From positions 25,976 through 89,975 of the forward strand of contig JALRKY010000080.1 of the NCBI GenBank assembly GCA_023260985.1: a stretch of DNA of 64,000 nt. Direction: 5' to 3'. Below the pieces are notes generated by a model that was not told the DNA's origin, searched no databases, and was given only the letters and a program-made list of their open reading frames with translations. Positions 35,276 through 44,302 of this stretch are shown here, piece after piece. Numbering within the stretch: the stretch's first letter is position 1; each line of letters opens with the position of its first letter. This DNA comes from Altererythrobacter sp. (GTDB lineage: Bacteria; Pseudomonadota; Alphaproteobacteria; Sphingomonadales; Sphingomonadaceae). The position numbers and the translations under genes were made by a program.

Positions 35276-36541
35276 ATGCATCTCAAAGACTTGAAACGTA
35301 AGACACCGGCCGAACTAGTCGCCATGGCTGAAGAGTTGGGTGTCGAAGGCGCATCGACCATGCGCCGGCAGGATCTGCTGTTCAGCATCCTGCGCGAACT
35401 TGCTGAAGACGAGGAATATGAAGAGAAGATCATGGGTGTCGGCACCATCGAGGTGCTGCAGGACGGATTTGGCTTCCTGCGCTCGCCTGAGGCGAACTAT
35501 CTCGCCGGGCCCGACGACATTTATGTCTCGCCCAACCAGATCCGAAAATGGGGCCTGAGGACTGGCGACACGGTTGAAGGTGAGATCCGCGCCCCGCGCG
35601 ACGGTGAGCGCTATTTTGCCCTCACAAGCCTCACGAGCGTCAATTTTGACGATCCGGAGGCGGTGCGCCACCGCACCAATTTCGACAACCTCACACCGCT
35701 CTATCCGGACAAGAAGCTGACTCTTGATCCGGTCGACCCGACCGTGAAGGACAGGAGCGCGCGGGTGATCGACATCATCGCGCCGCAGGGCAAGGGCCAG
35801 CGCGCGCTGATCGTGGCGCCGCCGCGCACCGGCAAGACCGTTCTGCTGCAGAACATCGCCAAGGCGATTACCGACAATCACCCCGAGGTGTTCCTGATCG
35901 TGCTCCTGGTCGACGAACGACCCGAGGAAGTCACCGACATGCAGCGCAGCGTGAAGGGTGAGGTTATTTCCTCAACCTTCGACGAGCCTGCGACGCGCCA
36001 CGTGCAGGTCGCCGAAATGGTGATCGAAAAAGCCAAGCGCCTGGTCGAACACAAGCATGATGTGGTGATCCTCCTTGACTCGATCACGCGCCTCGGCCGT
36101 GCCTATAACACCGTGGTTCCGAGCTCAGGCAAGGTACTGACCGGCGGTGTCGACGCCAATGCCCTGCAGCGCCCCAAGCGTTTCTTTGGCGCAGCGCGCA
36201 ACATCGAGGAAGGCGGTTCTCTTTCGATCATCGCCACCGCGCTGATCGATACCGGCAGCCGCATGGACGAAGTGATCTTTGAAGAGTTCAAGGGCACCGG
36301 CAACAGCGAAATCGTGCTCGACCGCAAGGTCGCAGACAAGCGCATCTTCCCGGCGCTCGATGTCGGCAAGTCCGGCACCCGCAAGGAAGAACTGCTGGTG
36401 GGCAAGGACAATCTGTCGAAGATGTGGGTGCTGCGCCGCATCCTCATGCAGATGGGCACCATCGATGCGATGGAATTCCTGCTCGATAAGATGAAAGATT
36501 CGAAGTCGAACGAAGACTTCTTTGCGACGATGAACCAGTAA
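35276..36541 (+). CDS. rho: Transcription termination factor Rho
   Basis: Hexameric RNA helicase/ATPase that ends transcripts, 421 residues. N-terminal [23 protein letters not shown]-binding [20 protein letters not shown] and the ATPase parts Walker A ([12 protein letters not shown]), [32 protein letters not shown] and [10 protein letters not shown] are conserved. The start ATG 35276 was chosen over upstream ATG 35213. A 185-base leader precedes it. Rho is a frequent origin-side neighbour of hemE in this class. Confidence 0.97.
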   Translation: MHLKDLKRKTPAELVAMAEELGVEGASTMRRQDLLFSILRELAEDEEYEEKIMGVGTIEVLQDGFGFLRSPEANYLAGPDDIYVSPNQIRKWGLRTGDTVEGEIRAPRDGERYFALTSLTSVNFDDPEAVRHRTNFDNLTPLYPDKKLTLDPVDPTVKDRSARVIDIIAPQGKGQRALIVAPPRTGKTVLLQNIAKAITDNHPEVFLIVLLVDERPEEVTDMQRSVKGEVISSTFDEPATRHVQVAEMVIEKAKRLVEHKHDVVILLDSITRLGRAYNTVVPSSGKVLTGGVDANALQRPKRFFGAARNIEEGGSLSIIATALIDTGSRMDEVIFEEFKGTGNSEIVLDRKVADKRIFPALDVGKSGTRKEELLVGKDNLSKMWVLRRILMQMGTIDAMEFLLDKMKDSKSNEDFFATMNQ

Positions 36542-36549
36542 ACATTGTT

Positions 36550-36583
36550 GGGTCCGCGCCATTGCGCATTATGGCGCGGGCCC
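36550..36583 (+). terminator. Hairpin terminator after rho
   Basis: A 13-base stem (36550-36562 with 36571-36583; 12 Watson-Crick pairs and one G-U) and an 8-base loop lies 8 bases past the rho stop. There is no T-run, so it may act with Rho itself. Confidence 0.55.
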
Positions 36584-36620
36584 GCTTGCCTTTGGGCGCT
36601 ATCCAGCTATCACCGGGCCA

Positions 36621-37013
36621 ATGCTGCGCCAATATGTCTATATCAGCACTGCGGACGGGATCGGTCCCGAGGATATCGCTTCGATCCTCGACTCGTGCCA
36701 GCACAACAATAGCGAGCGCAATGTTACTGGCCTGCTGCTCTACAACGGGCGCAATTTTCTCCAGCTACTCGAAGGCGATGTAGAGGATCTGTCCTGGGTG
36801 ATGCGCAAGATCGAAGCCGATCCGCGCCATAACGGGGTTTCGATTATCGAGGATATCGCCATTGCCGGGCGCGCCTGCCCCGACTGGCTCATGCGGCATA
36901 TCCGCATTGTCGACCAGGTGCCCGAGAGGCGTGTGGCGCTCGACGCCGAACTGCCCGCCGCGCTCGAGCCGAACCTGCGGCGGATCATCCTGAATTTTGC
37001 GGCACTGAACTAG
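36621..37013 (+). CDS. BLUF-domain blue-light sensor
   Basis: A 130-residue single-domain BLUF protein that binds FAD and responds to blue light. The key residues are seen: Tyr7 in QYVYIS, Asn30 in SCQHNNSERN, Gln48 in NFLQLLEG, with the conserved VTGLLLYNG strand between. A C-terminal helix after the core (residues about 95-130) has no output domain, so it would act on a partner. It follows rho's hairpin and faces a convergent NTF2-like gene. Confidence 0.88.
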   Translation: MLRQYVYISTADGIGPEDIASILDSCQHNNSERNVTGLLLYNGRNFLQLLEGDVEDLSWVMRKIEADPRHNGVSIIEDIAIAGRACPDWLMRHIRIVDQVPERRVALDAELPAALEPNLRRIILNFAALN

Positions 37014-37047
37014 GCGCGAAGCTCGCTACGCAATCGAGCACGCAGCC

Positions 37048-37449
37048 CTAGGCCTTTTGGTGATCCAGCTGCGCAGCCATCATTTCCCAGACCTTGTTTA
37101 TGGCCTTGAGTGGGCGAACCATCACTTTGAAATCCTTGATCAAACCATCCTCGTCGAAAGCGATCATGTCGATCCCATTGACGTGGATGTCATCCATCTC
37201 GGTGGTGAATTCGAGCACGACAGTGTCGTCGCCCACAACTTCGCGCACATAGGTGAAGCTGCCATTTCCCAGCGTCGCCCCCGCTGCAGTGAGATAGGCG
37301 ACCACGATCGGCTTGCCCACTTGCGGGGTGTGGACGACAGGCGAGTGAAACACCGCGTCATCGCGCATTATGGCGGCGAGTGCGGCAGGATCGCTTCCTC
37401 CTTCGATCACTTCGTGCCAGCGCTTGAGGCCTTCGGCTGCAATGCTCAT
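37048..37449 (-). CDS. NTF2-like / SnoaL-like domain protein
   Basis: A 133-residue cone-shaped NTF2-fold protein, function unknown. A ligand-pocket pattern is seen in WHEVIEGGSDPAALAAIMRD, HSPVVHTPQVGK, VLEFTTEMDDIHVNGIDMI and FKVMVRPLKAINKVWEMM. Ring-cleavage or isomerase activities are typical of relatives, but no substrate can be assigned. It is convergent with the BLUF gene and lies downstream of the dienelactone hydrolase on the same strand. Confidence 0.85.
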   Translation of the reverse strand: MSIAAEGLKRWHEVIEGGSDPAALAAIMRDDAVFHSPVVHTPQVGKPIVVAYLTAAGATLGNGSFTYVREVVGDDTVVLEFTTEMDDIHVNGIDMIAFDEDGLIKDFKVMVRPLKAINKVWEMMAAQLDHQKA

Positions 37450-37475
37450 TGGATGCTCCCTATAATCCGCGATGT

Positions 37476-38174
37476 TCAGCCGAGATGTTCGGCGAAAAAG
37501 GCCTTCGTGCGGTTGTCGGCGAGCTGCGCGCCCGCTTCGTTGCGGCGGTTGCCGCTTTCAGTGGCGAAGCCATGGTCGAGCCCTTCGTAATCATAGAGCG
37601 TGACCCGCGGATGATCGTCCAGCCCGGCATGCATCGCGGCTTGCGCTTCAGGTCCGACGAAATGGTCTGCGGTAGGCACGTGCAACAACAGGGGATGCGC
37701 GATGCCGTGCTTCTCGCCCAGCATCTGGTCGATCATCACCCCGTAATAGCCGACCGAGGCGTCGATATCGGTGCGCGCTGCAGTCATATAGGCGAGCTTG
37801 CCGCCCAGGCAGTAACCGACGCAGCCGACCTTCGGCACGCCGGCCACACGGCGGATCCAGTGGATCGTCGCTTCGATGTCCTTCACCCCGTCATCGGGAT
37901 TGTATTCCCCGAAATAGCCGAGCGCTTCCTGGAATTCGGCTTCGACGTCCGGGTCGAGCTGGATGCCCGGCTTCATGCGGAAGAACAGGTCGGGCGCGAC
38001 CGCGAGATAGCCTTCGGCCGCCCAGCTGTCGCATTTGTTGCGGATCCCGGGGTTCACCCCGAAGATCTCCTGAATCACAATGATCGCTGCCTTGGGTGTG
38101 CCCGCAGGCCGCGCGACATAGGCATCGAAGCTGGCATTGCCGTCGAAGGTGGGGATCGTCGCGTACTGGGTCAT
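37476..38174 (-). CDS. Dienelactone hydrolase family protein
   Basis: A 232-residue alpha/beta hydrolase. The DLH Cys nucleophile is in VGYCLGGKLAY, and the Asp and His of the triad fit VPTADHFVGPEA and LDHGFATE. The N-terminal IQEIFGVNPGIRNKCD is also typical. It may hydrolyse dienelactones or related esters; no aromatic pathway genes are nearby. It overlaps no other gene and may be co-transcribed with the NTF2-like protein downstream. Confidence 0.9.
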   Translation of the reverse strand: MTQYATIPTFDGNASFDAYVARPAGTPKAAIIVIQEIFGVNPGIRNKCDSWAAEGYLAVAPDLFFRMKPGIQLDPDVEAEFQEALGYFGEYNPDDGVKDIEATIHWIRRVAGVPKVGCVGYCLGGKLAYMTAARTDIDASVGYYGVMIDQMLGEKHGIAHPLLLHVPTADHFVGPEAQAAMHAGLDDHPRVTLYDYEGLDHGFATESGNRRNEAGAQLADNRTKAFFAEHLG

Positions 38175-38289
38175 TGCGGCTGCTCCTTTGATTCAGCGTG
38201 AAAGCGGCTTATCGCTTGCCGCAGGTGATTGCCAAACCCAAATATGTCAGGCGATACGGGGTTCCCGAAGGTTGGAGGGAGTAAGCGCG

Positions 38290-38547
38290 ATGAAGGTTCA
38301 TATCGAAATCGACTGCACGCCCGAAGAGGCGCGGGCCTTCATGGGGCTGCCCGATGTGTCGAAGGCCAACAATATCTATGTCAAAAGCATCGCCAAGGCG
38401 ATGAAAGGGGTCTCCAATCCCGACCAGTTGCAGGAATATGCCCAGCAGCTCGCACCAATGGGGCAGATGGGGTTCAAGATGTTCCAGAGCTTCATGGAAA
38501 GCGGCATGCGCGGCGCAGGGTCCAAATCGAAATCTGACGACGACTAG
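38290..38547 (+). CDS. DUF6489-like small protein
   Basis: An 85-residue protein starting MKVHIEIDCTPEEARAFMGL, a pattern I associate with DUF6489, small alphaproteobacterial proteins of unknown function. A helix-rich middle and a Gly/Ser/Lys/Asp-rich tail follow. ATG at 38290 has a GGAGGGAG ribosome site 6 bases upstream. It starts immediately before mnmE, 18 bases away, and may share its transcript. Confidence 0.8.
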   Translation: MKVHIEIDCTPEEARAFMGLPDVSKANNIYVKSIAKAMKGVSNPDQLQEYAQQLAPMGQMGFKMFQSFMESGMRGAGSKSKSDDD

Positions 38548-38565
38548 GAACTGCGTCGTTTACGC

Positions 38566-39843
38566 ATGAGCGACACCATCTTTGCACTTTCCAGCGGGGC
38601 TCCGCCCGCGGCGATCGGCGTGATCCGCATCAGCGGGCCGGCGGCCGGCGCGGCCTTGCGCGCGCTGGTCGGGCGCGATGTCGAACCGAGGCATGCCAGC
38701 CTGGTTAAGCTTCGTGGGGATGATGGTGCGCTTCTGGACGAGGCGCTGGTGCTTTGGTTCCCGGGCCCGAATACCGCGACGGGCGAAGACCTTGCCGAAT
38801 TGCATTGCCATGGCGGCCGGGCGGTGATTTCCGCCATTGAAGCGGAATTGGGTGCGATTTCAGGCCTGCGCCGCGCCGAACCGGGCGAGTTTACACGCCG
38901 CGCCTTTGCCAACGGGCGGATCGACCTTGCCGAAGCCGAAGGGCTGGCGGACCTTCTCAGCGCCGAAACCGAGCTCCAGCGCAGCGCGGCAATCGCCATG
39001 GCGGGCGGGAGATTCTCCCGGCAGGTCGAGTTGTGGCGCGACGGCGTGTTACGGCTCTCGGCCGAAGTGGAGGCGGCGCTCGACTTTGCCGATGAGGACG
39101 ATGTGGGCGGGTTGGCAGCCGATTTCGGCGCGCGTCTCGACCAGTTGGCGAGTGAACTGGCGCTATGGCTTGCGCGGCCGCGATCGGAACGGCTGGGAGA
39201 GGGTTTCCGCGTGGTGCTCTCTGGGCCGCCCAATGCCGGAAAATCCACTTTGTTCAATGCGTTGGTTGAGAGCGAGGCGGCCATCACTTCGCCCATTGCG
39301 GGGACTACGCGCGATGTGATCGAGCGCTCGGTGGCGATCGCCGGAATTCCCTTCACCTTCGTCGATACTGCGGGCCTGCATGAGGGAGGGGGCGACGAAA
39401 TCGAATCGATAGGGATTGGGCGTGCGCGCGAACAGCTCGAACGTGCCGATCTGGTTCTCTGGTTGGGGCCCGAATACGAGGGACCGAGTGGGTGTTGGGA
39501 GGTCGAGGCACAGATCGACAATCATGCGCATCTGGTTAAATCTGCGCCTGATTGGCGGGTTTCCGCGCGGACAGGGGAAAATCTGGGCGCACTGAAGGCC
39601 GGGCTGGTCGAGAAGGCGCGTCAGTGCATGCCGAGGCCCGGAGAGGCCGCGCTCAACGCACGCCAGCATGGATTGCTCGCCGACGCCAATATTGCGTTGA
39701 GCGAGGCTAGCGAGCTGTCTGACCCCCTCATTATTGCAGAATGCCTGCGCCGGGCGCGCACAGATATCGACCGTCTGGTCGGACGGGCGACCACCGAGGA
39801 CATGCTCGACGCGCTGTTCGGGCGTTTCTGCATCGGGAAATAG
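38566..39843 (+). CDS. mnmE: tRNA modification GTPase MnmE
   Basis: With MnmG it makes the 5-carboxymethylaminomethyl group at wobble U34 of tRNAs. The 425-residue protein has the folate-binding N-domain (IFALSSGAPPAAIGVIRISG), the helical region, a G-domain with G1 SGPPNAGKSTLFN, SPIAGTTRDV and DTAGL, and the C-terminal FCIGK. The usual G4 NKxD is not visible; that region reads IDNHAHLVKSAPD and is shortened. parS site 1 lies just after its stop. The position between oriC and parAB is conserved. Confidence 0.94.
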   Translation: MSDTIFALSSGAPPAAIGVIRISGPAAGAALRALVGRDVEPRHASLVKLRGDDGALLDEALVLWFPGPNTATGEDLAELHCHGGRAVISAIEAELGAISGLRRAEPGEFTRRAFANGRIDLAEAEGLADLLSAETELQRSAAIAMAGGRFSRQVELWRDGVLRLSAEVEAALDFADEDDVGGLAADFGARLDQLASELALWLARPRSERLGEGFRVVLSGPPNAGKSTLFNALVESEAAITSPIAGTTRDVIERSVAIAGIPFTFVDTAGLHEGGGDEIESIGIGRAREQLERADLVLWLGPEYEGPSGCWEVEAQIDNHAHLVKSAPDWRVSARTGENLGALKAGLVEKARQCMPRPGEAALNARQHGLLADANIALSEASELSDPLIIAECLRRARTDIDRLVGRATTEDMLDALFGRFCIGK

Positions 39844-39855
39844 ACGGCAACACCC

Positions 39856-39877
39856 CGATGTTTCACGTGAAACATCG
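39856..39877. other. parS site 1
   Basis: A perfect 22-base palindrome with core TGTTTCACGTGAAACA (39859-39874), the consensus parS bound by ParB, in the mnmE-mnmG gap. It is 6.3 kb from the putative origin. Confidence 0.95.
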
Positions 39878-39936
39878 CGTCCCCGCTCTCGCGAAAGTTC
39901 TTTGACCCCGCGCCAGCGCGCCTGTATCGGCGCGAC

Positions 39937-41790
39937 ATGCGTAGCTTCGACGTGCTTGTGGTCGGCGGCGGTCATGCCGGTGTCGAGGCGGCCTGTGCGG
40001 CCGCCCGCATGGGTGCGCGCACGGGCCTGGTGAGCTTCGATCTCGACGCAATCGGCGCGATGAGCTGCAATCCGGCGATCGGGGGCTTGGGCAAAGGCCA
40101 TCTGGTGCGTGAAGTTGATGCGCTCGACGGGGTGATCGGGCGCGCAGCCGATGCCGGGGCAATCCATTACCGCATGCTCAACCGCTCGAAGGGGAGCGCC
40201 GTTTGGGGCCCACGCGTGCAGGCCGACCGCGTGCTGTTCAAGGCTGCGGTGCAGAGGGCGGTCAAGGCGCAAGCTGGGCTCGATCTGATCGAGGATGAGG
40301 TGGCAGCACTGCAACTCACTGCGGGTCGTGTTGCCGGGCTGGAATTGGCCGACGGCACGGCGATCGAAGCGGCGGCCGTTATCCTGTGCACCGGGACATT
40401 CCTCGGGGGCACGCTGTTTCGCGGTGAGGAACGCTTCGAAGGCGGACGGATTGGCGAGAATTCGGCACAGAAACTTGCAGCGCAGTTGCGCGGCGCGAAT
40501 TTGCCGATGGCGCGACTCAAGACCGGCACGCCGCCCCGGCTCGACGGGCGCACGATCGACTGGGCCAGTCTCGAAGAGCAGCCATCCGATCCCGATCACT
40601 GGACCATGTCGCCGCTCACCGAGCGTCGCGCCAATCCGCAAATCTTCTGCGCGATCACACGCACCACCGAGGCCGCGCACGAAGCGATCCGCGCGAATCT
40701 GCACCGTTCCCCGCTATTTACTGGAGCGATCGGAGCGGCCGGGCCGCGCTATTGCCCCTCAATCGAGGACAAGATCCATCGCTTTGGCGATCGTGAGGGA
40801 CACCAGGTATTCCTCGAGCCCGAGGGCTTGAGCACGCATCTGGTCTATCCCAACGGGATAAGCACCTCTCTGCCGGCTGATGTCCAACTCACCATGCTCC
40901 GCGCCATGCCGGGGCTTGAGCAGGTTGTGATGGAAGTCCCGGGTTATGCGGTGGAATATGATCACATCGATCCGCGTGCGCTCACGGCGGACCTGCAATT
41001 GCGAGCGATTCCGGGGCTTTACTGCGCCGGGCAGATCAATGGCACAACGGGCTATGAAGAGGCTTCTGCACAGGGGCTGGTGGCGGGGCTCCACGCCGCA
41101 GCGCATGTTTTGGGCCTTGAGGCACCACGGCTCGACCGGGCGAACAGCTATATCGCAGTGATGGTCGACGATCTGACCCTGCAAGGCGTGAGCGAACCCT
41201 ACCGCATGTTGACTGCGCGGGCCGAGTACCGCCTGCGTCTGCGCGCCAACAACGCTTCCACGCGCCTTACCCCGCTGGGGATCGAAGCGGGCTGCGTCGG
41301 AGCGGAGCGTGCGGAATGGTTTGCGCGCCGTGAAGAGCGCCGTGCAGCTTTGGCCGGGCATTTCGATACAGCGATCCATGCCCGCGAGTTGAGCGAGGCC
41401 GGCCTGCCGGTGCGGCGCGACGGCGGCACCAAGCAAGTGAGTGAATGGCTGCGGCACGAAGGAGTGGGCCTGGCCGATTTGAACCAATGGCTGGATCAGG
41501 AACTCTCCTTCGATGATCCGTTGATCGCCGAAATGGCCGAAGACGCGGCCTACGCCCCTTACCTTGCGCGGCAGGATGCCGAACTGCGCGATCTGCGTGC
41601 AAGCGAAGCGCTTGAACTGGCGCGTGATTTTCCCTTTGGCGAGGTTCCGGGGCTGTCCAACGAGATGGTCGAGCGGCTTGAGGCAGCAAAGCCCGCCAAT
41701 CTCGCGGCGGCGGGAAGGGTGCCTGGGATCACGCCCGCTGCGCTTTCGGCTCTGCTTGTTCATGCGCGCCGGAGGCAGAAGGCCGCATGA
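39937..41790 (+). CDS. mnmG: tRNA uridine-5-carboxymethylaminomethyl enzyme MnmG
   Basis: FAD enzyme that works with MnmE on U34, 617 residues. FAD-binding [22 protein letters not shown] starts the protein, followed by [19 protein letters not shown], the catalytic strings [19 protein letters not shown] and the YCPSIEDKI segment, [13 protein letters not shown], and the C-terminal DISRL-like helices. Its stop overlaps the rsmG start as ATGA. One of the most conserved genes of the origin cluster. Confidence 0.97.
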   Translation: MRSFDVLVVGGGHAGVEAACAAARMGARTGLVSFDLDAIGAMSCNPAIGGLGKGHLVREVDALDGVIGRAADAGAIHYRMLNRSKGSAVWGPRVQADRVLFKAAVQRAVKAQAGLDLIEDEVAALQLTAGRVAGLELADGTAIEAAAVILCTGTFLGGTLFRGEERFEGGRIGENSAQKLAAQLRGANLPMARLKTGTPPRLDGRTIDWASLEEQPSDPDHWTMSPLTERRANPQIFCAITRTTEAAHEAIRANLHRSPLFTGAIGAAGPRYCPSIEDKIHRFGDREGHQVFLEPEGLSTHLVYPNGISTSLPADVQLTMLRAMPGLEQVVMEVPGYAVEYDHIDPRALTADLQLRAIPGLYCAGQINGTTGYEEASAQGLVAGLHAAAHVLGLEAPRLDRANSYIAVMVDDLTLQGVSEPYRMLTARAEYRLRLRANNASTRLTPLGIEAGCVGAERAEWFARREERRAALAGHFDTAIHARELSEAGLPVRRDGGTKQVSEWLRHEGVGLADLNQWLDQELSFDDPLIAEMAEDAAYAPYLARQDAELRDLRASEALELARDFPFGEVPGLSNEMVERLEAAKPANLAAAGRVPGITPAALSALLVHARRRQKAA

Positions 41791-42410
41791 ACGGGCAACT
41801 CCTGAGCGACGAGGTGTCGGCGCGGCGCTATGTGGAGCAGATCGCGGATCAGGTCGCGATGGAACGGCTTGAAGTGCTGATTGCTGAGCTTCTTGCCGAG
41901 AACCAGCGCCAGAACCTGATCTCGCACCCTTCCGAGGCGCAGGTGTGGCAGCGCCATATTGCCGACAGCGCGCAATTGCTGCGATTTGTTCCACGTGAAA
42001 CATCTGGCACCTGGCTCGACCTTGGCACGGGGGCTGGCTTCCCTGGCATGGTGATTGCTGCGATCGAGCCCGAGCGCGAAGTGGTGCTGGTCGAATCGCG
42101 GGCGCGCCGCGTCGAATGGCTCGAACGAATGGCGGAGAAGCTCGCGCTTCCGCTGTGTCGGGTCGAAGGCAAGCGGCTTGAGCTGGTCAAACCGTTCCCG
42201 GCGCGTGTCATTTCGGCACGCGCCTTCGCGCCATTGCCAAAGCTCCTGAAACTATCCGCACCCTTTTCCACAAAGGCGACCACCTACCTGTTGCCCAAGG
42301 GGCGCTCGGCGGCGCAGGAACTGGAATCAATCCCTGCAAAGATTCGTCGGATGTTTCACGTGGAACACTCCTTGACCGATGCAGAGGCGGGGATCATCGT
42401 AAGCACCTGA
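41787..42410 (+). CDS. rsmG: 16S rRNA (guanine-527-N7)-methyltransferase RsmG
   Basis: SAM-dependent m7G527 methylase of 16S rRNA, 207 residues. The SAM motif [33 protein letters not shown] and [16 protein letters not shown] are typical. It overlaps mnmG and contains parS site 2 inside its coding region and site 3 near its 3' end. The parA start is 24 bases past its stop. Confidence 0.94.
   Translation: MNGQLLSDEVSARRYVEQIADQVAMERLEVLIAELLAENQRQNLISHPSEAQVWQRHIADSAQLLRFVPRETSGTWLDLGTGAGFPGMVIAAIEPEREVVLVESRARRVEWLERMAEKLALPLCRVEGKRLELVKPFPARVISARAFAPLPKLLKLSAPFSTKATTYLLPKGRSAAQELESIPAKIRRMFHVEHSLTDAEAGIIVST
41987..42002. other. parS site 2, within rsmG
   Basis: TGTTCCACGTGAAACA, one base from site 1 and matching a known variant of the ParB target. 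It lies inside the rsmG coding region, so it is under dual constraint. Confidence 0.92.
42352..42367. other. parS site 3, end of rsmG
   Basis: TGTTTCACGTGGAACA, the reverse complement of site 2, at the 3' end of rsmG and 68 bases upstream of parA. It may also let ParB repress parAB. Confidence 0.92.
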
Positions 42411-42434
42411 GTGCGGGAAGGCGGAAAGCAGCCG

Positions 42435-43211
42435 ATGATCACGATAGCCATTGCGAACCAAAAGGGCGGGGTGGGCAAAACCACAACCGCGATCAATATC
42501 GCTACCGCAATGGCGGCGATCGGCTGGCGCACGCTGCTGATCGACCTCGACCCGCAGGGAAATGCCTCGACCGGGCTGGGTGTGGGCACCGCTGCGCGCG
42601 TCGCGTCGAGCTATGATGTGCTGATCGATGGTGTCTCGCTCAAGGATGCAATGGTTGCTACGAGCATTCCCGGACTCGATATCGTTCCGGCGACGGTAGA
42701 TCTCAGCGGTGCCGAAGTGGAGCTGGTTTCGGTAGAGGAACGGACTTCGCGCCTTGCCACTGCTCTTTCGGCGCATCGCGGGCACGATATCTGCTTCATC
42801 GACTGCCCACCCTCGCTCGGCCTGCTCACGCTCAACGCGCTTTCGGCCGCCGATACATTGCTGGTGCCGCTGCAGTGCGAATTCTTCGCGCTTGAGGGCC
42901 TCAGCCAGCTGTTGCAGACGGTGGAGCAGGTGCAGCAGCGCTTCAATCCCGCGCTCGGCATCATCGGCGTGGCGCTCACCATGTTCGATCGGCGCAACCG
43001 CCTGACCGACCAGGTGGCGGACGATGTACGCGAATGCCTCGCCGGCCTGGTGTTCGACACCGTGATCCCGCGCAATGTGCGCCTGTCCGAAGCGCCGAGC
43101 CACGGCTTGCCCGCACTGGTCTATGACCACTCTTGCGCCGGCAGCCGCGCCTATATCGCACTCGCGCGCGAACTCATCGGGCGCCTGCCCCGCGAAAGGA
43201 AAGCCGCATGA
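42435..43211 (+). CDS. parA: ParA chromosome-partitioning ATPase
   Basis: Walker-type ATPase that moves ParB-parS complexes along the nucleoid, 258 residues. The deviant Walker A NQKGGVGKTTTAINIATAM, LLIDLDPQGNASTGLG, IDCPPSLGLLTLNAL and the later VFDTVIPRNVRLSEAPSHG segment are diagnostic. ATG at 42435 was preferred to GTG 42411. The parB ATG overlaps the parA stop. Confidence 0.96.
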   Translation: MITIAIANQKGGVGKTTTAINIATAMAAIGWRTLLIDLDPQGNASTGLGVGTAARVASSYDVLIDGVSLKDAMVATSIPGLDIVPATVDLSGAEVELVSVEERTSRLATALSAHRGHDICFIDCPPSLGLLTLNALSAADTLLVPLQCEFFALEGLSQLLQTVEQVQQRFNPALGIIGVALTMFDRRNRLTDQVADDVRECLAGLVFDTVIPRNVRLSEAPSHGLPALVYDHSCAGSRAYIALARELIGRLPRERKAA

Positions 43212-44188
43212 GCAACCCGACCGATCCGATCCGCTTTTCGGTGCCGGGCGTTGCAGCTACTGACCGGAAGAAGAAGCTCGGTCGCGGGCTGGGTGCCTTG
43301 TTGGGTGAAACCCGGCGCGAAGAACCGTTGGCGCAGCCTTCAGCCGACGTTTCGTCTGAAATCGGCGTTAAAACAGAATCTTACGCGACTTCGGGTCTCG
43401 CATCGCTACCTGTTTCGTCGATTGAACCGCTGCCCGGCCAGCCTCGCAAGCATTTCGACGAGGCTGCTCTCGACGAGCTCGCTGCCTCGATTGCCACGCG
43501 CGGAGTGATCCAGCCGGTGATCGTGCGCCCGCGTGGTGCAGGGCGTTACCAGCTGGTGGCGGGCGAGCGCCGCTGGCGCGCAGCGCAGAAGGCGCGGCTC
43601 CACGAAATTCCGGCGCTGGTGCGCGAACTAGACGAGCGCGAAGTTATGGCGCTCGCGCTGATCGAGAATATCCAGCGCGAGGATCTCAATCCGGTCGAGG
43701 AAGCGCGTGCCTACCAGCGGCTGAGCGATGACGAAGGGCTGACCCAGGCCGATATCGCGCGCATGGTCGAAAAGTCGCGCAGCCACGTCGCAAACCTCCA
43801 GCGCCTGCTGGCACTGCCCGATGCGGTGCTCGACCTGGTCGAGCAAGGCACGCTGTCGATGGGGCATGCGCGTGCGTTGATCGGGAATGACGATGCGATC
43901 GCGCTCGCGAAGCAGGCGGTGCGCGACAATCTCTCGGTGCGCGAAGTCGAGCAACTCGTCCGCGGCGATGCGGCGCCCAAACTACGCAAATCGGCAAAAC
44001 GCAACACGCGCGAGCCGGCCAAGGATGCCGATATCGCTGCGGTGCAGGCGCATCTCGAGGAATTCCTGGGCCTGACGGTGCGGATCAAGACTGAAACCGA
44101 TCCGCGCAAGGGGGCGGTAACGATTCGCTATCGCACGCTCGACCAGCTCGATTTGATCTGCCAGCGACTAACCGGCGGAGATATCTAG
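43208..44188 (+). CDS. parB: ParB chromosome-partitioning protein
   Basis: parS-binding CTPase that spreads on DNA and loads SMC, 326 residues. The start KKKLGRGLGALLGE is typical; the CTP/ParB motifs YQLVAGERRWRAAQ, IPALVRELDEREVMALALIE, ENIQREDLNPVEEA and the HTH (LTQADIARMVEKSRSHVANL) follow, with a C-terminal dimer domain ending AVTIRYRTLDQLDLICQRL. Upstream extension of the frame is not supported; ATG 43208 overlaps the parA stop. Two hairpins follow the stop. Confidence 0.96.
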   Translation: MSNPTDPIRFSVPGVAATDRKKKLGRGLGALLGETRREEPLAQPSADVSSEIGVKTESYATSGLASLPVSSIEPLPGQPRKHFDEAALDELAASIATRGVIQPVIVRPRGAGRYQLVAGERRWRAAQKARLHEIPALVRELDEREVMALALIENIQREDLNPVEEARAYQRLSDDEGLTQADIARMVEKSRSHVANLQRLLALPDAVLDLVEQGTLSMGHARALIGNDDAIALAKQAVRDNLSVREVEQLVRGDAAPKLRKSAKRNTREPAKDADIAAVQAHLEEFLGLTVRIKTETDPRKGAVTIRYRTLDQLDLICQRLTGGDI

Positions 44189-44197
44189 CCCGCGAGC

Positions 44198-44257
44198 AAG
44201 TCGCGCCGCGCGACTTTCCGCACAAAGGCGTGGGCAAGAAGTTGCGCCGCGCAACTT
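44198..44257. repeat. Pair of near-identical 19-base hairpins after parB
   Basis: AAGTCGCGCCGCGCGACTT (44198-44216) and AAGTTGCGCCGCGCAACTT (44239-44257) are both perfect 8-base stems with a CCG loop. They differ only by one compensated base pair (C-G versus T-A at stem position 5), which points to selection for the structure. They lie between the convergent ends of parB and msrC and lack T-runs; REP-like element, bidirectional transcript end, or protein site are all possible. Confidence 0.7.
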
Positions 44258-44302
44258 GATGCAAAGCAAACAACTGAATTTTCGTGTGAATTTCCGGCGC
44301 GA

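Noticed and set aside
39163-40704. Minus-strand open frame across mnmE and mnmG
   Set aside because: Spans two well-defined genes and parS; a shadow.
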